From the NCBI GenBank assembly GCA_015680685.1, contig MNCI01029099.1, positions 71,488 through 135,487 of the forward strand: a DNA stretch of 64,000 bases, in the 5' to 3' direction. The notes below the pieces were generated by a model, which was not told the DNA's origin, did not search any database, and worked only from the letters and a program-made list of their open reading frames with translations. Within the stretch, counting starts at the first letter, position 1. Each line of letters begins with the position of its first letter. Source of the stretch: Gnetum montanum. Taxonomy: Eukaryota > Streptophyta > Gnetopsida > Gnetales > Gnetaceae. Below, piece by piece: positions 1 to 9,599 of this stretch. A program made the translations under genes and the position numbers.

Positions 1-473
1 GAAGGATTACTCATGGGCCTCTTAGTAGTCCAAGCATTAAGCATTCAACATCTAGTGATTCAGTACTCATGTTCAAAGCACTCAAAAAACATCCAGTTGC
101 GTGGCTTTGGCTCCTCCAGCAGGTTGCCCCTGAACATTAAACATGAGCCCTGCTCTTCCAAAGAATGTAACACATCCTCCCGTGGCTTTGGCCTCGCCAA
201 CAAGTTCTCTTGAAAAATAACCAAGAGCCTTGTTCCGTGAAAGAACGCACACCGCATGTCTGCACTCCGAGTTTGCTAAAACCTGGCCATTGACAAGGAT
301 CAGCATGCCGCATACCGAAACATCCTCTGCCCACAGCAAATCCCGTGGGTGTTCACCACGATCTCTATCTTCCCAACAGTTACAAACTTCACTATCCCAA
401 TCCCATGTACTACTGCACACGGTACGATGACGTCTCGTCCAAGTAGCAGCAGATAACGTCTCTATCGAGTTGC
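1..473 (+). other. 3' untranslated internal end of Ty3 element G1
   Basis: No coding signal is seen. It contains loosely repeated phrases around gtaacacatc and ccaagagcc. Similar phrases occur just upstream of the polypurine tracts of E3 (about 33.9-34.2 kb) and E4 (about 44.9-45.05 kb). It is therefore read as the non-coding tail of a Ty3 element whose body lies left of the window. Confidence 0.55.
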
Positions 474-558
474 TTGTGGTGTTTTGCACTTCTTTGTCGA
501 CACTTCTTGGATCGATTCCTCCAAGCGTCAACAAAGAGGGGCCAATGAAACACCACAA
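474..558 (+). promoter_or_regulatory. G1 polypurine tract and LTR-junction hairpin
   Basis: The plus-strand primer tract acaaagaggggccaa (531-545) is directly followed by the LTR start TGAAACACC. An outer inverted repeat pairs TTGTGGTGTTT (474-484) with AAACACCACAA (548-558), 11 of 11. An inner one pairs 491-501 with 527-537, 10 of 11. The tract therefore lies in the 3' half of a two-stem hairpin. The same layout occurs at G2, E3, E4 and E7. Confidence 0.8.
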
Positions 559-649
559 AATTTGGGGCTTAGTACTTGTCCGACATCAAACAGGACCTTG
601 GAACTCACGAACGACGCCGGCTGCATGATCGCAACACTTAGTTTTTGGT

Positions 650-1030
650 GCCAGCGTATACACTCCAGCGTATACCCCAAGATCACACATACAGCGTATA
701 CGCTCAGCATACAACGTATACGCCTAGCATTCTAGCGTATACGTCCAGCGTATACGCCCGACACTCCAATGTATACGCCCAGCTCTCCGGCGTACACGCC
801 CAGGTACTGCAGATGCACACGCTCGACGACAAGACCTCCAATGACAGGATGAAGATAACACCGAAGAGCAAGGATTGAAGCAAGTGGACATCCTTCGGCG
901 TACGCGCCTGGCGTTTACGCCTAGCATCCATACGCCCGGCGTGTATGCCCAACATTCATCAGCGTATACGCCCAGCGCTCAGCATCTTCAGCGTATACGC
1001 CGACCTGATGTGGCGTATACGCCCAGCAAT
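650..1030. repeat. GCGTATACGC palindrome array in the G1 U3
   Basis: Roughly a dozen copies or near copies of the self-complementary core GCGTATACGC, usually in the phrase agcgtatacgcccagc, at irregular spacing of about 15-40 bases upstream of the TATA box. Most keep their CpG steps. Confidence 0.85.
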
Positions 1031-1114
1031 TGTAACATTTTGTATATTTGTAAAGTGTATGCACCCGGGCAACGCGCCACGTGTCTCCCATCCCGAGTCT
1101 AGCGTAACAACCTG

Positions 1115-1121
1115 TATAAAA
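1115..1121 (+). promoter_or_regulatory. TATA box of the G1 LTR
   Basis: TATAAAA lies about 85 bases downstream of the last palindrome of the array, in the sense orientation of the element. This is the expected place for the RNA polymerase II promoter of an LTR. Confidence 0.65.
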
Positions 1122-1697
1122 CCCCCATTTTTCTACTTCATCTAGACGGTTGGAAAAATCCCGGAGCACACCAGAGAACATTTATGTTGCGTAAAAGAGC
1201 AGAAAACCTTCTTATGCTGGGAAGCCCTACATGCTGCGGATCTAGTCTCTTACGCTCCGCTCGCCCTGCAAACTGACCGAGTCATCCCTATGTATGCCGG
1301 GGCTTTTCATCCGCCTTGTGTTCCCGCACAACTGCGTTAGACCGGTGCACTGTACTTTGACTTTGTAATACCATTGTTTCATTTGCTGCATAAGTTCTTT
1401 TACAGTTTTACGTCAATTTCGCCCACTCATCGTTTACGCCTGTTCACGCTCACGCTCCGTTTGTATCTATTTTTGCACTTTGTTTACACTTGCACGCCGT
1501 TTACGCATAACCTAGCGTATAGCATTTTGCGTACGCACGGGGAAATCCTTGTCTGATCCGCATGCGGACCACCCAAGGTACTCTTCCTCCGTTGCATTCC
1601 AGCTCACCCTCAGGAGAAGGCAGGGTCTTCTGTACCTGTCCCGCGATCCCACAGCCTCTGTTTTCCCTTCCAGCCGGAGACAGACGATTTCAGGCAG

Positions 1698-2340
1698 TAT
1701 AGTATCCTCTGTTTTCTTCTTTGGTTGTAGGTTACTTGTTACTAAGACATCGTCCAAAGGTGCGTTCATTTGAGTGGTGTAATACCGATAGTGTTTTGAG
1801 ATAGTTGCTTAAGTTGGCCTGTCCACTCGGAGGGGCACATCCCTGTGTCCCTCATAATCTTACCCCTAACTCTTATCACTATCCTTAACTATCCCATCTG
1901 CTTCCCGTACGCACAATGCACATATGCTGCACACGCTTTCCGCATCTGCATTGTAATGAAGTCCATAAACCAGCGTAACACAACTCACCTAGTGGACGCG
2001 AAAAAAAGAGAGAGAGCAGGGGTCGGCCAAATGGGTGAAACACATCTCACCCAGGCCGCGCAGACGCAACACAAGTCGTCTATGCAACCTCCTTTAACAC
2101 AAAATGATGGCATAACTCCATGTAAACGCAATCACAGGAGAAAGCCTATTTGCTTATGCGTGAAAAAGCTATCCCTGCCCATTTGCATCTCTGTCTTCCC
2201 TGAACCTCATTTGCGTCTTCCCCGAACCTGTTTCCTCCCATACCATTCCATCTCTCGTTTCCTTCATCTCTGCTCCTCTATGTTGACAAGGCGATACTTG
2301 AGTACCTGTTGATAAACGTTGTTGGTACTTTCATCGGTCT
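1698..2340 (+). other. 3' untranslated interior of Ty3 element G2
   Basis: It lies between the G1 LTR and the G2 polypurine tract. It holds a purine stretch near 2008-2022 and C/T-rich stretches, but no convincing coding frame and no domain I recognise. Assigned by position only. Confidence 0.45.
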
Positions 2341-2415
2341 GGTGTTTCGTATTCTTTGTTGACATCTTTCGGGCAAGCCCTCTAATCGTCAACAAAGAGG
2401 GGCCATTGAAACACC
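2341..2415 (+). promoter_or_regulatory. G2 polypurine tract and LTR-junction hairpin
   Basis: GGTGTTTC (2341-2348) pairs with GAAACACC (2408-2415). TCTTTGTTGAC (2353-2363) pairs perfectly over 11 bases with GTCAACAAAGA (2388-2398). The tract aacaaagaggggccat leads into the LTR start at 2407. This is the cleanest of the five copies of the hairpin. Confidence 0.8.
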
Positions 2416-2574
2416 GTGAGAATTGTGAATCGACCTCAGGCGAAGATTCACGATTCAGGCAAAAGTCTGTGACAGAATTTCGAAAGGTAGAACAAGGCAA
2501 AGCAAGGCGAAACGGCGCTTGGCATCAAGTCTCCAACTTCCTTACAAATTCCAATTTTTACTATGTTTTCTATT

Positions 2575-3110
2575 TTTTACGCTACATTACGCAACATAGT
2601 GTAATGACACATGGTGTAATTCTGCTTCACTTAGTCTAACATCAGAAGGTGACTTACTTTAGCAGATTTGGTGAAGTTTAAGGCTTGAACAGCGTAATAT
2701 GCAAGTTCTCACATATCCTGCTAAGTCTTTTGTCCAGGGTCAGGTTTACGCTCTGTTACGCAAGGCAGCATAACGAGCTTCAAAAAGGTCAAAGGGAAAG
2801 TCCAAGGGAAGTGCGACAGATCGGCCCCTTTCTTTTGCAGATTAATTACCTTACGCTCGTTACACTACGCAGCGTAAGTCAGCGTAATTTATCATCAGGT
2901 TAATCATGTTTTACGCTTCACTATGCTTTGCTGCGTAAATGAGCGTAAAATAGCCTGACTCACTATGTCCATGCTTTGTTATGCTCTACCATGCGACACA
3001 GCGTAAACAAGTGAAATACGGCGTAAAGCCGGCTAAAGTAGTTACGCATTTGTTATCCATACGCGCAATACGCTGATAAGCGTATTTGTACGTAATCATG
3101 AAGCAGCTTC
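2575..3110. repeat. TACGC/GCGTA word cluster in the G2 U3
   Basis: Many inverted short words (ttacgc, gcgtaa, gcgtaaat, tacgcgcaatacgc) are scattered upstream of the TATA box. This is the counterpart of the GCGTATACGC array of G1, with a different spacing and variant core. Confidence 0.7.
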
Positions 3111-3225
3111 AGCAAAGTGTTGACAGCGTACGTCGCAATGTGACATGACATAGCCAGTTCGTCAAGTCAACGGTTGTCGGAAAATTCAAGACACGTGTCA
3201 TCAAGGTCGTGCCTTTTTTGCATAT

Positions 3226-3233
3226 TATAAATA
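3226..3233 (+). promoter_or_regulatory. TATA box of the G2 LTR
   Basis: TATAAATA in the element's sense orientation, downstream of the TACGC/GCGTA cluster and about 790 bases before the LTR end. Confidence 0.65.
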
Positions 3234-4018
3234 CCTTAGTTGGCGAAGAAAAGAGAGACTTTTTGGGGGGCACTTTGGGACATTTTTTGAAAGGAGAGCA
3301 GCAGTTAGCATCTTCAACTTTTGGCAGTTATCATCCTTGAGCAGAAGCAAGAGACATTTATTTGGAGCATTTGGCAGCAAGAGCGATCATACCCTTTGGT
3401 GAAAATACAGTTCTCCCATCGATGATCCTTGGTAGTTTTGAGTAGAGACTATCCAGAGCGAAGAAGATAGGGCAGAGATGGTGAGATCATCTGGTGCGGT
3501 TGGCAAGATCTATTGGCCAAACACAGTTAGTTGATAGGCATCCGAGCTTGAGCTTCCTTGCACTCCATCTTTGGCTTATAAGGTAGACTGAGCTCCATTC
3601 TGCACTCCTTGTTAAACAGTTTTCTTATTATTTTGTGTATGTTCCACACAAGATAATCGGAGTCTTCCCATTGTAACTTTGTATACAAAACACTAGTTCC
3701 TTTCAGGTCAAAGTATAAATCTTGAAGTCATGCATTTCTGTTAGATCCGATTCCCTTTTTCGAGTTAACGTTGTCATTATTGCAATCTATTTACATCATT
3801 TTTCTCTCTTTTCACAATTCATCAAATCAGATCATTCCACGAAATGCCTATAATCTTCGTCGATTTACTGATTTAGTAAGTCCCTGTCTGATCGACAAGA
3901 CCGTTCAGGGCACTGCAGATTCGTTTTCTCTAGCACAGCCCTCGCATGGATCCATGGTTAAGACTGTGTACACGGATTTTGTTTGGTATTCCAGCTACCG
4001 ACATTTTCCATCGTTACA

Positions 4019-4208
4019 CCTTCAATCCTAGCATTCCAATAGGAAAAGTTGAATCGATCAAATATAGGTGGCCTTGTATAAGATGTTCCATCAATTTGTT
4101 CACTCTTGAAGTTGGGAAACCACATTAAATTTTATGTGTGTGCTTTGTTCAAAGAATTTGAATTTGGAAAAATTTTGCATCCCCCCCTTCTAAGTTCAAT
4201 GATCCACA
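4019..4208 (+). mobile_element. C1 5' LTR, right-hand fragment
   Basis: It ends ...cttctaagttcaatgatccaca. That is the counterpart of tgtggatcaag...agaaggggg at the inner end of the C2 LTR on the other strand (50116). The primer site follows directly. The left part of the LTR is cut off by G2. Confidence 0.75.
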
Positions 4209-4222
4209 AGTGGTATTAGAGC
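4209..4222 (+). promoter_or_regulatory. C1 primer-binding site, initiator tRNA-Met type
   Basis: agtggtattagagc directly follows the LTR end. It differs by one base from the usual plant copia site TGGTATCAGAGC. Confidence 0.8.
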
Positions 4223-4263
4223 TTGGTACTCTTCTTTCTCATTATCAACTTCAAGAGTGAAAA

Positions 4264-5990
4264 ATGGAGGGAACATCTTACACAAAGCCATCCATGTTCG
4301 ACAGATTTGACTTCACCTATTGGATAGCTAGAATGCAAGGGTTCTTCGAACCCATTGTCAATCCTTGAAGGCTACACTCCCCTTGTTGACAAGTCCATTG
4401 ACATTATCAAGCCTCGTAACAAATGGATACAAGAAGATAAAGATAAGTTCATGTATGATTCTAGAGCAAAACATTATGTATAGTGTGCTTTGAATAAATT
4501 TGAATTTAATAAAGTAGTAGGATTTAAACTAGCCAAAGAAGTTTTGCAAATTTTAGAATCTACTTATGAGGGTACCTCTATTGTTAAGAAATCAAAATTT
4601 TTAGTCTTGCAAAGTGAATATGATAAGCTTAAAATGAGAGAAGGTGAAAAGATAAAAGATTACTTCTCTATAGCTAATGATATTGTTGTAGCCATTAGAG
4701 GTATTGGTAAAGAATTTCTTGAAAGTAATGTAATCATTAAGATGATTAGAACTCTTCAAATGGAATTTAGACCTAAGGTCATGGAAATGGAAGAAATTAG
4801 AGATTTTTCAACTCTAAAATTGGAAGAACTTCAAAGTCCTCTAATTGCTTATGTGATGAATCTCATAAGCAAAGGATCTATCCAAGAAAGATGCATTGCC
4901 TTAAAGACTATCTCCAAGGAGAAGGAGATGAATGAGCATGAGGAGAATGGTGAAGATGAGATTTGCTTTCTCATGAAGCAGCTACAAAGGCTAATAATGA
5001 GAAGGAAGAAAGGAACACATTAGTAAACATTCAATTTATTCAAAGGTAAAGAAATAGGTAAGAATTTTTTGAATTATAGCTTAGAATTTTCTTCTGTAGA
5101 ATGTTTGGTTTATGAAGGAAGAGGCCATATGGCCTCTAAATGTTGTAGCAATTTCAGCTTATAGCCTAAGAACAAGTCCATTGAAGAAGTAAAGAAAACC
5201 AACTTCTATACAAGTTGGGATGATGGGGAGTAGATTGAGGAAGAAGTGGAGGACCATGCAAAAGAGTCTCATCTCATCTACATGATCCTCATTGATGATG
5301 ATGTTGATTCATCAGATGATGATCTTAATGATGATGAAAGGTTTGACCTTTTATGCAATGAACTTCTATCATTTCAAAGTCTTTGCACTACGTTGAATAA
5401 AGAAGTCAATTCTAAAGATTAGGAAATATCATTGTTGAATTTGACTATTTTTTGATCTTTCTAAACAACTCTCTAACCTAAGGGTTGAGAATGAAAAGCT
5501 AATGTCATCTTTAAAACATGATAAAGTGGAAGTTATAGATGTCAAATTAATAAATGAAAGATTGATAGAGAGAAAGGAATCCCTTTGAATGATCTTAGGA
5601 CAAGGAAGAAGTCTACATGATAAGAGTGGTATGGGATGCTATAGCTAAGAAACTTTATCACCTATAAACACATCCCAATAAAATGATCCTCTGAAAGAAA
5701 AAACTAGCACATCAAAATTAGAGGAAGTACCCATTTCTCAAAAATTTCTTGAAAGGTTTGATTATTCTAATCACTCATACTACCATAGGAAGGTTAGGTG
5801 CTATTATTATCATAAGTTAGGACATAAACAATGGTATTACAATCTTAAATATTATCATATAAGTAAATGGTCATATCATAGGTCTCCATGGTCTTATCAA
5901 AGTGCACCGAGAAACGTTTTTGTGTAGGATCTCAAGGAAGATTAGATGTCAACTTAAAAAACCAAAGCAATAAGGAATGAATGGATAATT
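4264..5990 (+). pseudogene. copia gag polyprotein, broken (C1)
   Basis: Gag builds the cytoplasmic virus-like particle. The start is ATG GAG GGA at 4264, 42 bases after the primer site, and the frame opens MEGTSYTKPSMFDRF, typical of plant copia gag. A shift near 4355 moves the frame. The open part 4490-5023 reads ...LQSEYDKLKMREGEKIKDYF, matching the UBN2-type gag domain. A decayed zinc knuckle (GRGHMASKC) lies near 5118, where the leading Cys residues are lost. An acidic stretch and a coiled-coil-like tail follow to about 5540. Many stops follow. The same protein is encoded by C2 on the other strand. 5991-6206 shows no recognisable domain and no pol follows. Confidence 0.8.
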
Positions 5991-6206
5991 AAATGGTAGG
6001 AATAGGGGAATCAAGATACCCTCACCAACAAATTCATATGAGGAAGTCAATCCTTGGACATTGGAGAAGTTTGGTTGACCTCAAAAGAAGAAACTCATTC
6101 TCTAGCTCTTTGACCATCATGATATTTCGACATTAGAGTAGGTAAGTAGAGGTAAGTTTTTGTCTAGTTTTATAAGCGTTTATTAAGACTATAGTCTATT
6201 GGCAAC

Positions 6207-7039
6207 TGATGAGTGGCGAGGTACCCTTACACTCAACCATATGAATATGAGGATTACATGCACGATCTGGTCGAACTCCAAGGACTAAGTGCTTATGTGC
6301 CTTATGGAACACTTAAGGTTAATTAGTCGTTGTCTTCCCAAGCTTACTTGTATTTTTCATGGTTGTATGGTTAACTGAACTTGAGGTATATGATTTTTAT
6401 GTATTTTATGTTTTTATCGCCTATGCTAAGAGAGGAAAGGGTGAAGAGACTAAGTAACTAACTTTAATTAACTAAGATTTAATTGTCCTAGCATCAGTAT
6501 CCATTCCCTCTTGCCATTCACACCCTGAACTAATGAAATGCTACTGGGATTACCAAACGCTATTTGTTACTGGGATTATCAAGTGTAACGCACGTGCTCG
6601 AAGCGGTCGTACTGAATGCACTTAACTTTAAGAGTTGAGGGTTGAGAGAGATTAAGTCCTCAAGAAAAAATTAAATCATTAACAATAATTAAAGTCCTAT
6701 TTAGCTTAGTCCATATGCTGCAAGGTTTATCCAAAAGTTCATCTTTATTGCCGTACACAATTGTGTGCTCAGGTACAAAATTACTTGAATAAAGATCCAT
6801 TCACTTTGGGACTCCTACTGTGGGCACATGGAAATTATTCTAACTCTGGAATGGTAAAATGACAAGAGTTTGGCTAAGGTTTAGATCTAGATGAGGAAAC
6901 AAGGGAAAGTCACCTCTTATTTATAGACAAGGTGATGGACTGTGATATTTCGTTCGCAATATCGTAGGAGTCGACGTGATATTGCGGATGCGATATCTCG
7001 TACGTGATATCGTGGCCTATGAGATATTGCATCCCATCA
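6207..7039 (-). mobile_element. E1 3' LTR
   Basis: On the plus strand it runs tgatgagtggcgagg...gcatcccatca, 833 bases. It is near identical along most of its length to 12242-13026, but has 48 extra bases around 6962-7010 in a run of cgatatcg-type palindromes. The sense-strand TATA box TATAAATA is at 6918-6925. Confidence 0.85.
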
Positions 7040-7225
7040 TACCCCCATGACTAAATGAAAATACGTCCTTGAGTTCCTTACAAAATATTGGGAAGGTATG
7101 GGATTATTGACTTGAATAACACTAATGGTAGATGGGGTGACATGTGAATGGATCATCATTACAAAACATGACAAAAAGAGACACTATGTACACTATGTAC
7201 ATTTGACATCCAAACTTATTTGGTA

Positions 7226-7228
<3 letters not shown>

Positions 7229-7264
<36 letters not shown>
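7229..7264. repeat. (GA)n microsatellite
   Basis: About 18 uninterrupted GA units within the E1 3' region. The apparent short reading frames across it are by-products of the repeat. Confidence 0.95.
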
Positions 7265-7268
<4 letters not shown>

Positions 7269-8787
7269 TGTTGCTGCAAACGCCAAGATTGCACCTTTCA
7301 TTGTTTATTCGTAAGCATGCCATCGATCTTATTCCTTGTATAGCTATTTCAGCACCAATCCATTCCAAGTGTTTCCTCCAGATCCAATCCATTGTTGTAT
7401 GATTGCCATCTACACACACAACATAGTTGCATATTAGCAGGGGTAAATGAATCGTAATGTAGTTGATACCTTGCCTGAGTGTAAGGTCCATTGGCTAAAT
7501 TGTGATATGGCTAATGTAGATTCTGAAGACATACTAATGATGACTACCCAAGGTGTAGGGGTTAGGAGAAAATCAAAAAAATTGGACCACGACCCCCATG
7601 ACTAATCGCGAGCCTCCGGTAGCGAAGGAATGGAAAAATATAAGGAATAAGAATGATGGAGAAAAAGAGACAACTGTAATGCTGATGAAATGGATGTCAG
7701 ATATGGAAATGAACAAAATGAAAATTGATGGCGAAAATGTTTAAGGGAAAGAAATTAACTAATGTACCAAAGAGGAATGCCAGTGGGTCCTCCCCAAAGT
7801 AGGCTCATGCCCTTAATGCCCTAAAATTCCCACATTCAAAGAGTCCATGGGCTCTGGAAATGTCATTTGGAAGCAAGAGTTGAAGTCTTAACCACAAGAA
7901 TTTACCAAGAAGAAAACAATGCGTCAGCCAAAATATAGAATACTGATATAACCGGAAATGAGGTGAATAATGGAGGAAGAAGGATGGAAAGAAGAGAATG
8001 GAATGGAGTCTTAAGAACAAGATGATGTACATCCCTCTTGTGTATTAATGATTAATGTGACTTGGTAGATCTCATTCCAAATCTAGCCTCAAACCATCCA
8101 CATCCAGTGACTTCGCATTAATACATTTGGTTAATCCATCCTACTGAAGTAACAAGAATGCCTTCACCTAAAGAGTCACCACCATGTCAACAAAATGAAA
8201 GATGAGGAAGTAGGAAGTGAGAAGGGCCTTAGTTAGGCGGAAAATTTTTATTTTAGTTCCATAACTAGTGCTTGTAGCCCAAGTGATTATTTCATCTAAG
8301 GGGTGTGCTTTGAATTCCCACTGCTTGTTTTTATTTTTTTGCGTGAGAACCACACCATGAAAAGACTTATTATTTTTATTTTCTCAGCTTCCCGATATCG
8401 GAGTAACATCAGAATGGTAAGAAAAAATCAAGAAGAAAACATCCAAGCACCCAAGAGAATGGCCAACACAAATGCATCAAGTTCCCTTGAAGTCACACCC
8501 TTTTCAATCCTTGAGTCCTTCCTTAGTTTGAGAAATGCCCAGTCACCGATTCGTTGATAGTTCTTATTAATTTAAAGAAAGGGATTGTACAGTTCCAAGC
8601 CAAGAGACCATAGAATTTCATGGTTGTGTGGATGATGTGAACTCATTGCCTACTGTATTAAAAGAACCATACCTTAGTATCAACATCATAACTTAAAGGT
8701 AAAAGACAAACATTAGCAACCAATAGAATACAGTTCATACCATCATCAGGAGCACTTATTAGGTGACAAACTTAACAAAATGGATAA

Positions 8788-8824
8788 ACACACACAGACA
8801 CACACACACACACACACACACACA
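8788..8824. repeat. (CA)n microsatellite
   Basis: An almost pure CA run, with a single gaca interruption, in the E1 3' non-coding region. Confidence 0.95.
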
Positions 8825-9599
8825 AATAAAAGAAAAAGTATGAATGATGTTGCAAAACAAAAAAGAAGAAAAGTTAAATAAATTTTTAAAACAAAAATGT
8901 GTAAAACAAGAACTTTAAAAAGGAATTGAGGGCCTTAATTAATTAGCATAGGTGGCCACGTGCCCCATGACTGAATTAAAAGGGAGAGATCCAAAATAAT
9001 GAGCGTTTGTTTAAATTTTTTAGAAGTGTCCAACTTCTCCTAATTGATGTTTTCAGATTAAGGGTTGGAAGTTGGCGATGCTCATGCTCCAATGTATCTA
9101 TGCTTTCGTTGTGATTGCAAGTTGTTCCCCCCAGTTAGTTCCATGCATGTTGGTGAGTTTCTCTCTTTATTAGCTATCTGTTGGCACATTTGGCCATTCC
9201 ATGGAGCAGTTAAAATATTTTATTCAAAATATTGGAGGAATCTATGGTTATGGGTAAATTACAGCTTTAGTGTTGAAGGTTCATGGGTGTTTGTTTTTAG
9301 AAGATTGATTCACTGGTAAACAAAAATGATGATGCTAAAGCCTTCTGAATAAAAGATAAAGGTGCCAAATTATCTTATTGATAAAATCAGAAAATGGTAC
9401 TATGGCAAGGAAGGAAGTACGTTTTTCATGTAAAAGAAAAAAGTTGCCGATGGATTAAATTCGGTTGTATCAACATTGGAAAAGAAATAAGAATTAATCA
9501 AAAATTAGCAACGCCCGAGTGTTCAAAATTATGCAGAACTCAGCAAAAGGAAAATGAAGACCACGGTGTTACAGAACGATCCATGGCCACCGTAAATCT

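Larger units (their letters stand above)
546..1697 (+). mobile_element. G1 3' LTR, Ty3/gypsy (right end approximate)
   Basis: It starts TGAAACACCACAAAATTTGGGGC immediately after a polypurine tract, like the LTRs at 2407, 28503 and 34703. It carries a U3 array of short palindromes, then a TATA box at 1115. Its last part (from about 1548) aligns by eye with the 3' end of the G2 LTR (cttgtctgatc...). The right boundary near 1697 is inferred from that alignment only. The following sequence appears to be the interior of G2, so G1 inserted into G2. Confidence 0.7.
2407..4018 (+). mobile_element. G2 3' LTR, Ty3/gypsy
   Basis: It begins TGAAACACC after the polypurine tract and ends ...ccatcgttaca, matching the ...gattgttaca end of the E3 3' LTR. 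U3 is rich in TACGC/GCGTA words and a TATA box lies at 3226. A conserved 3' part (gacaagaccgttcagggcac, from about 3895) recurs near 35480 and 37578. Beyond 4018 the sequence is a copia LTR, so G2 inserted there. Its own 5' LTR is left of the window. Confidence 0.8.
7040..9590 (-). other. E1 3' non-coding region
   Basis: The polypurine tract is the complement of tacccccatgacta (7040-7054), next to the LTR. Two further copies of cccccatgacta-like sequence lie at 7593-7604 and 8963-8972, at places homologous to those in E2. A block with gggtgtgctttgaattc...accacaccatg (8300-8359) is also shared with E2 (20038-20110). No pol or accessory domain is seen. The stretch 9000-9590 resembles nothing I recognise. 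Confidence 0.65.

Noticed and set aside
82-558. 158-codon minus-strand frame
   Set aside because: Antisense to the 3' end of G1 and running through the polypurine tract and LTR start. No recognisable domain.
650-1030. Regular repeats that could suggest a CRISPR-like array
   Set aside because: Units are palindromes of variable form and spacing inside an LTR between a polypurine tract and a TATA box. There are no constant repeats with unique spacers, and the context is a plant retrotransposon.
1845-2312. 155-codon plus-strand frame
   Set aside because: Lies in the non-coding 3' region of G2. Its composition follows the local C/T-rich sequence and no homologous frame is seen in other elements.
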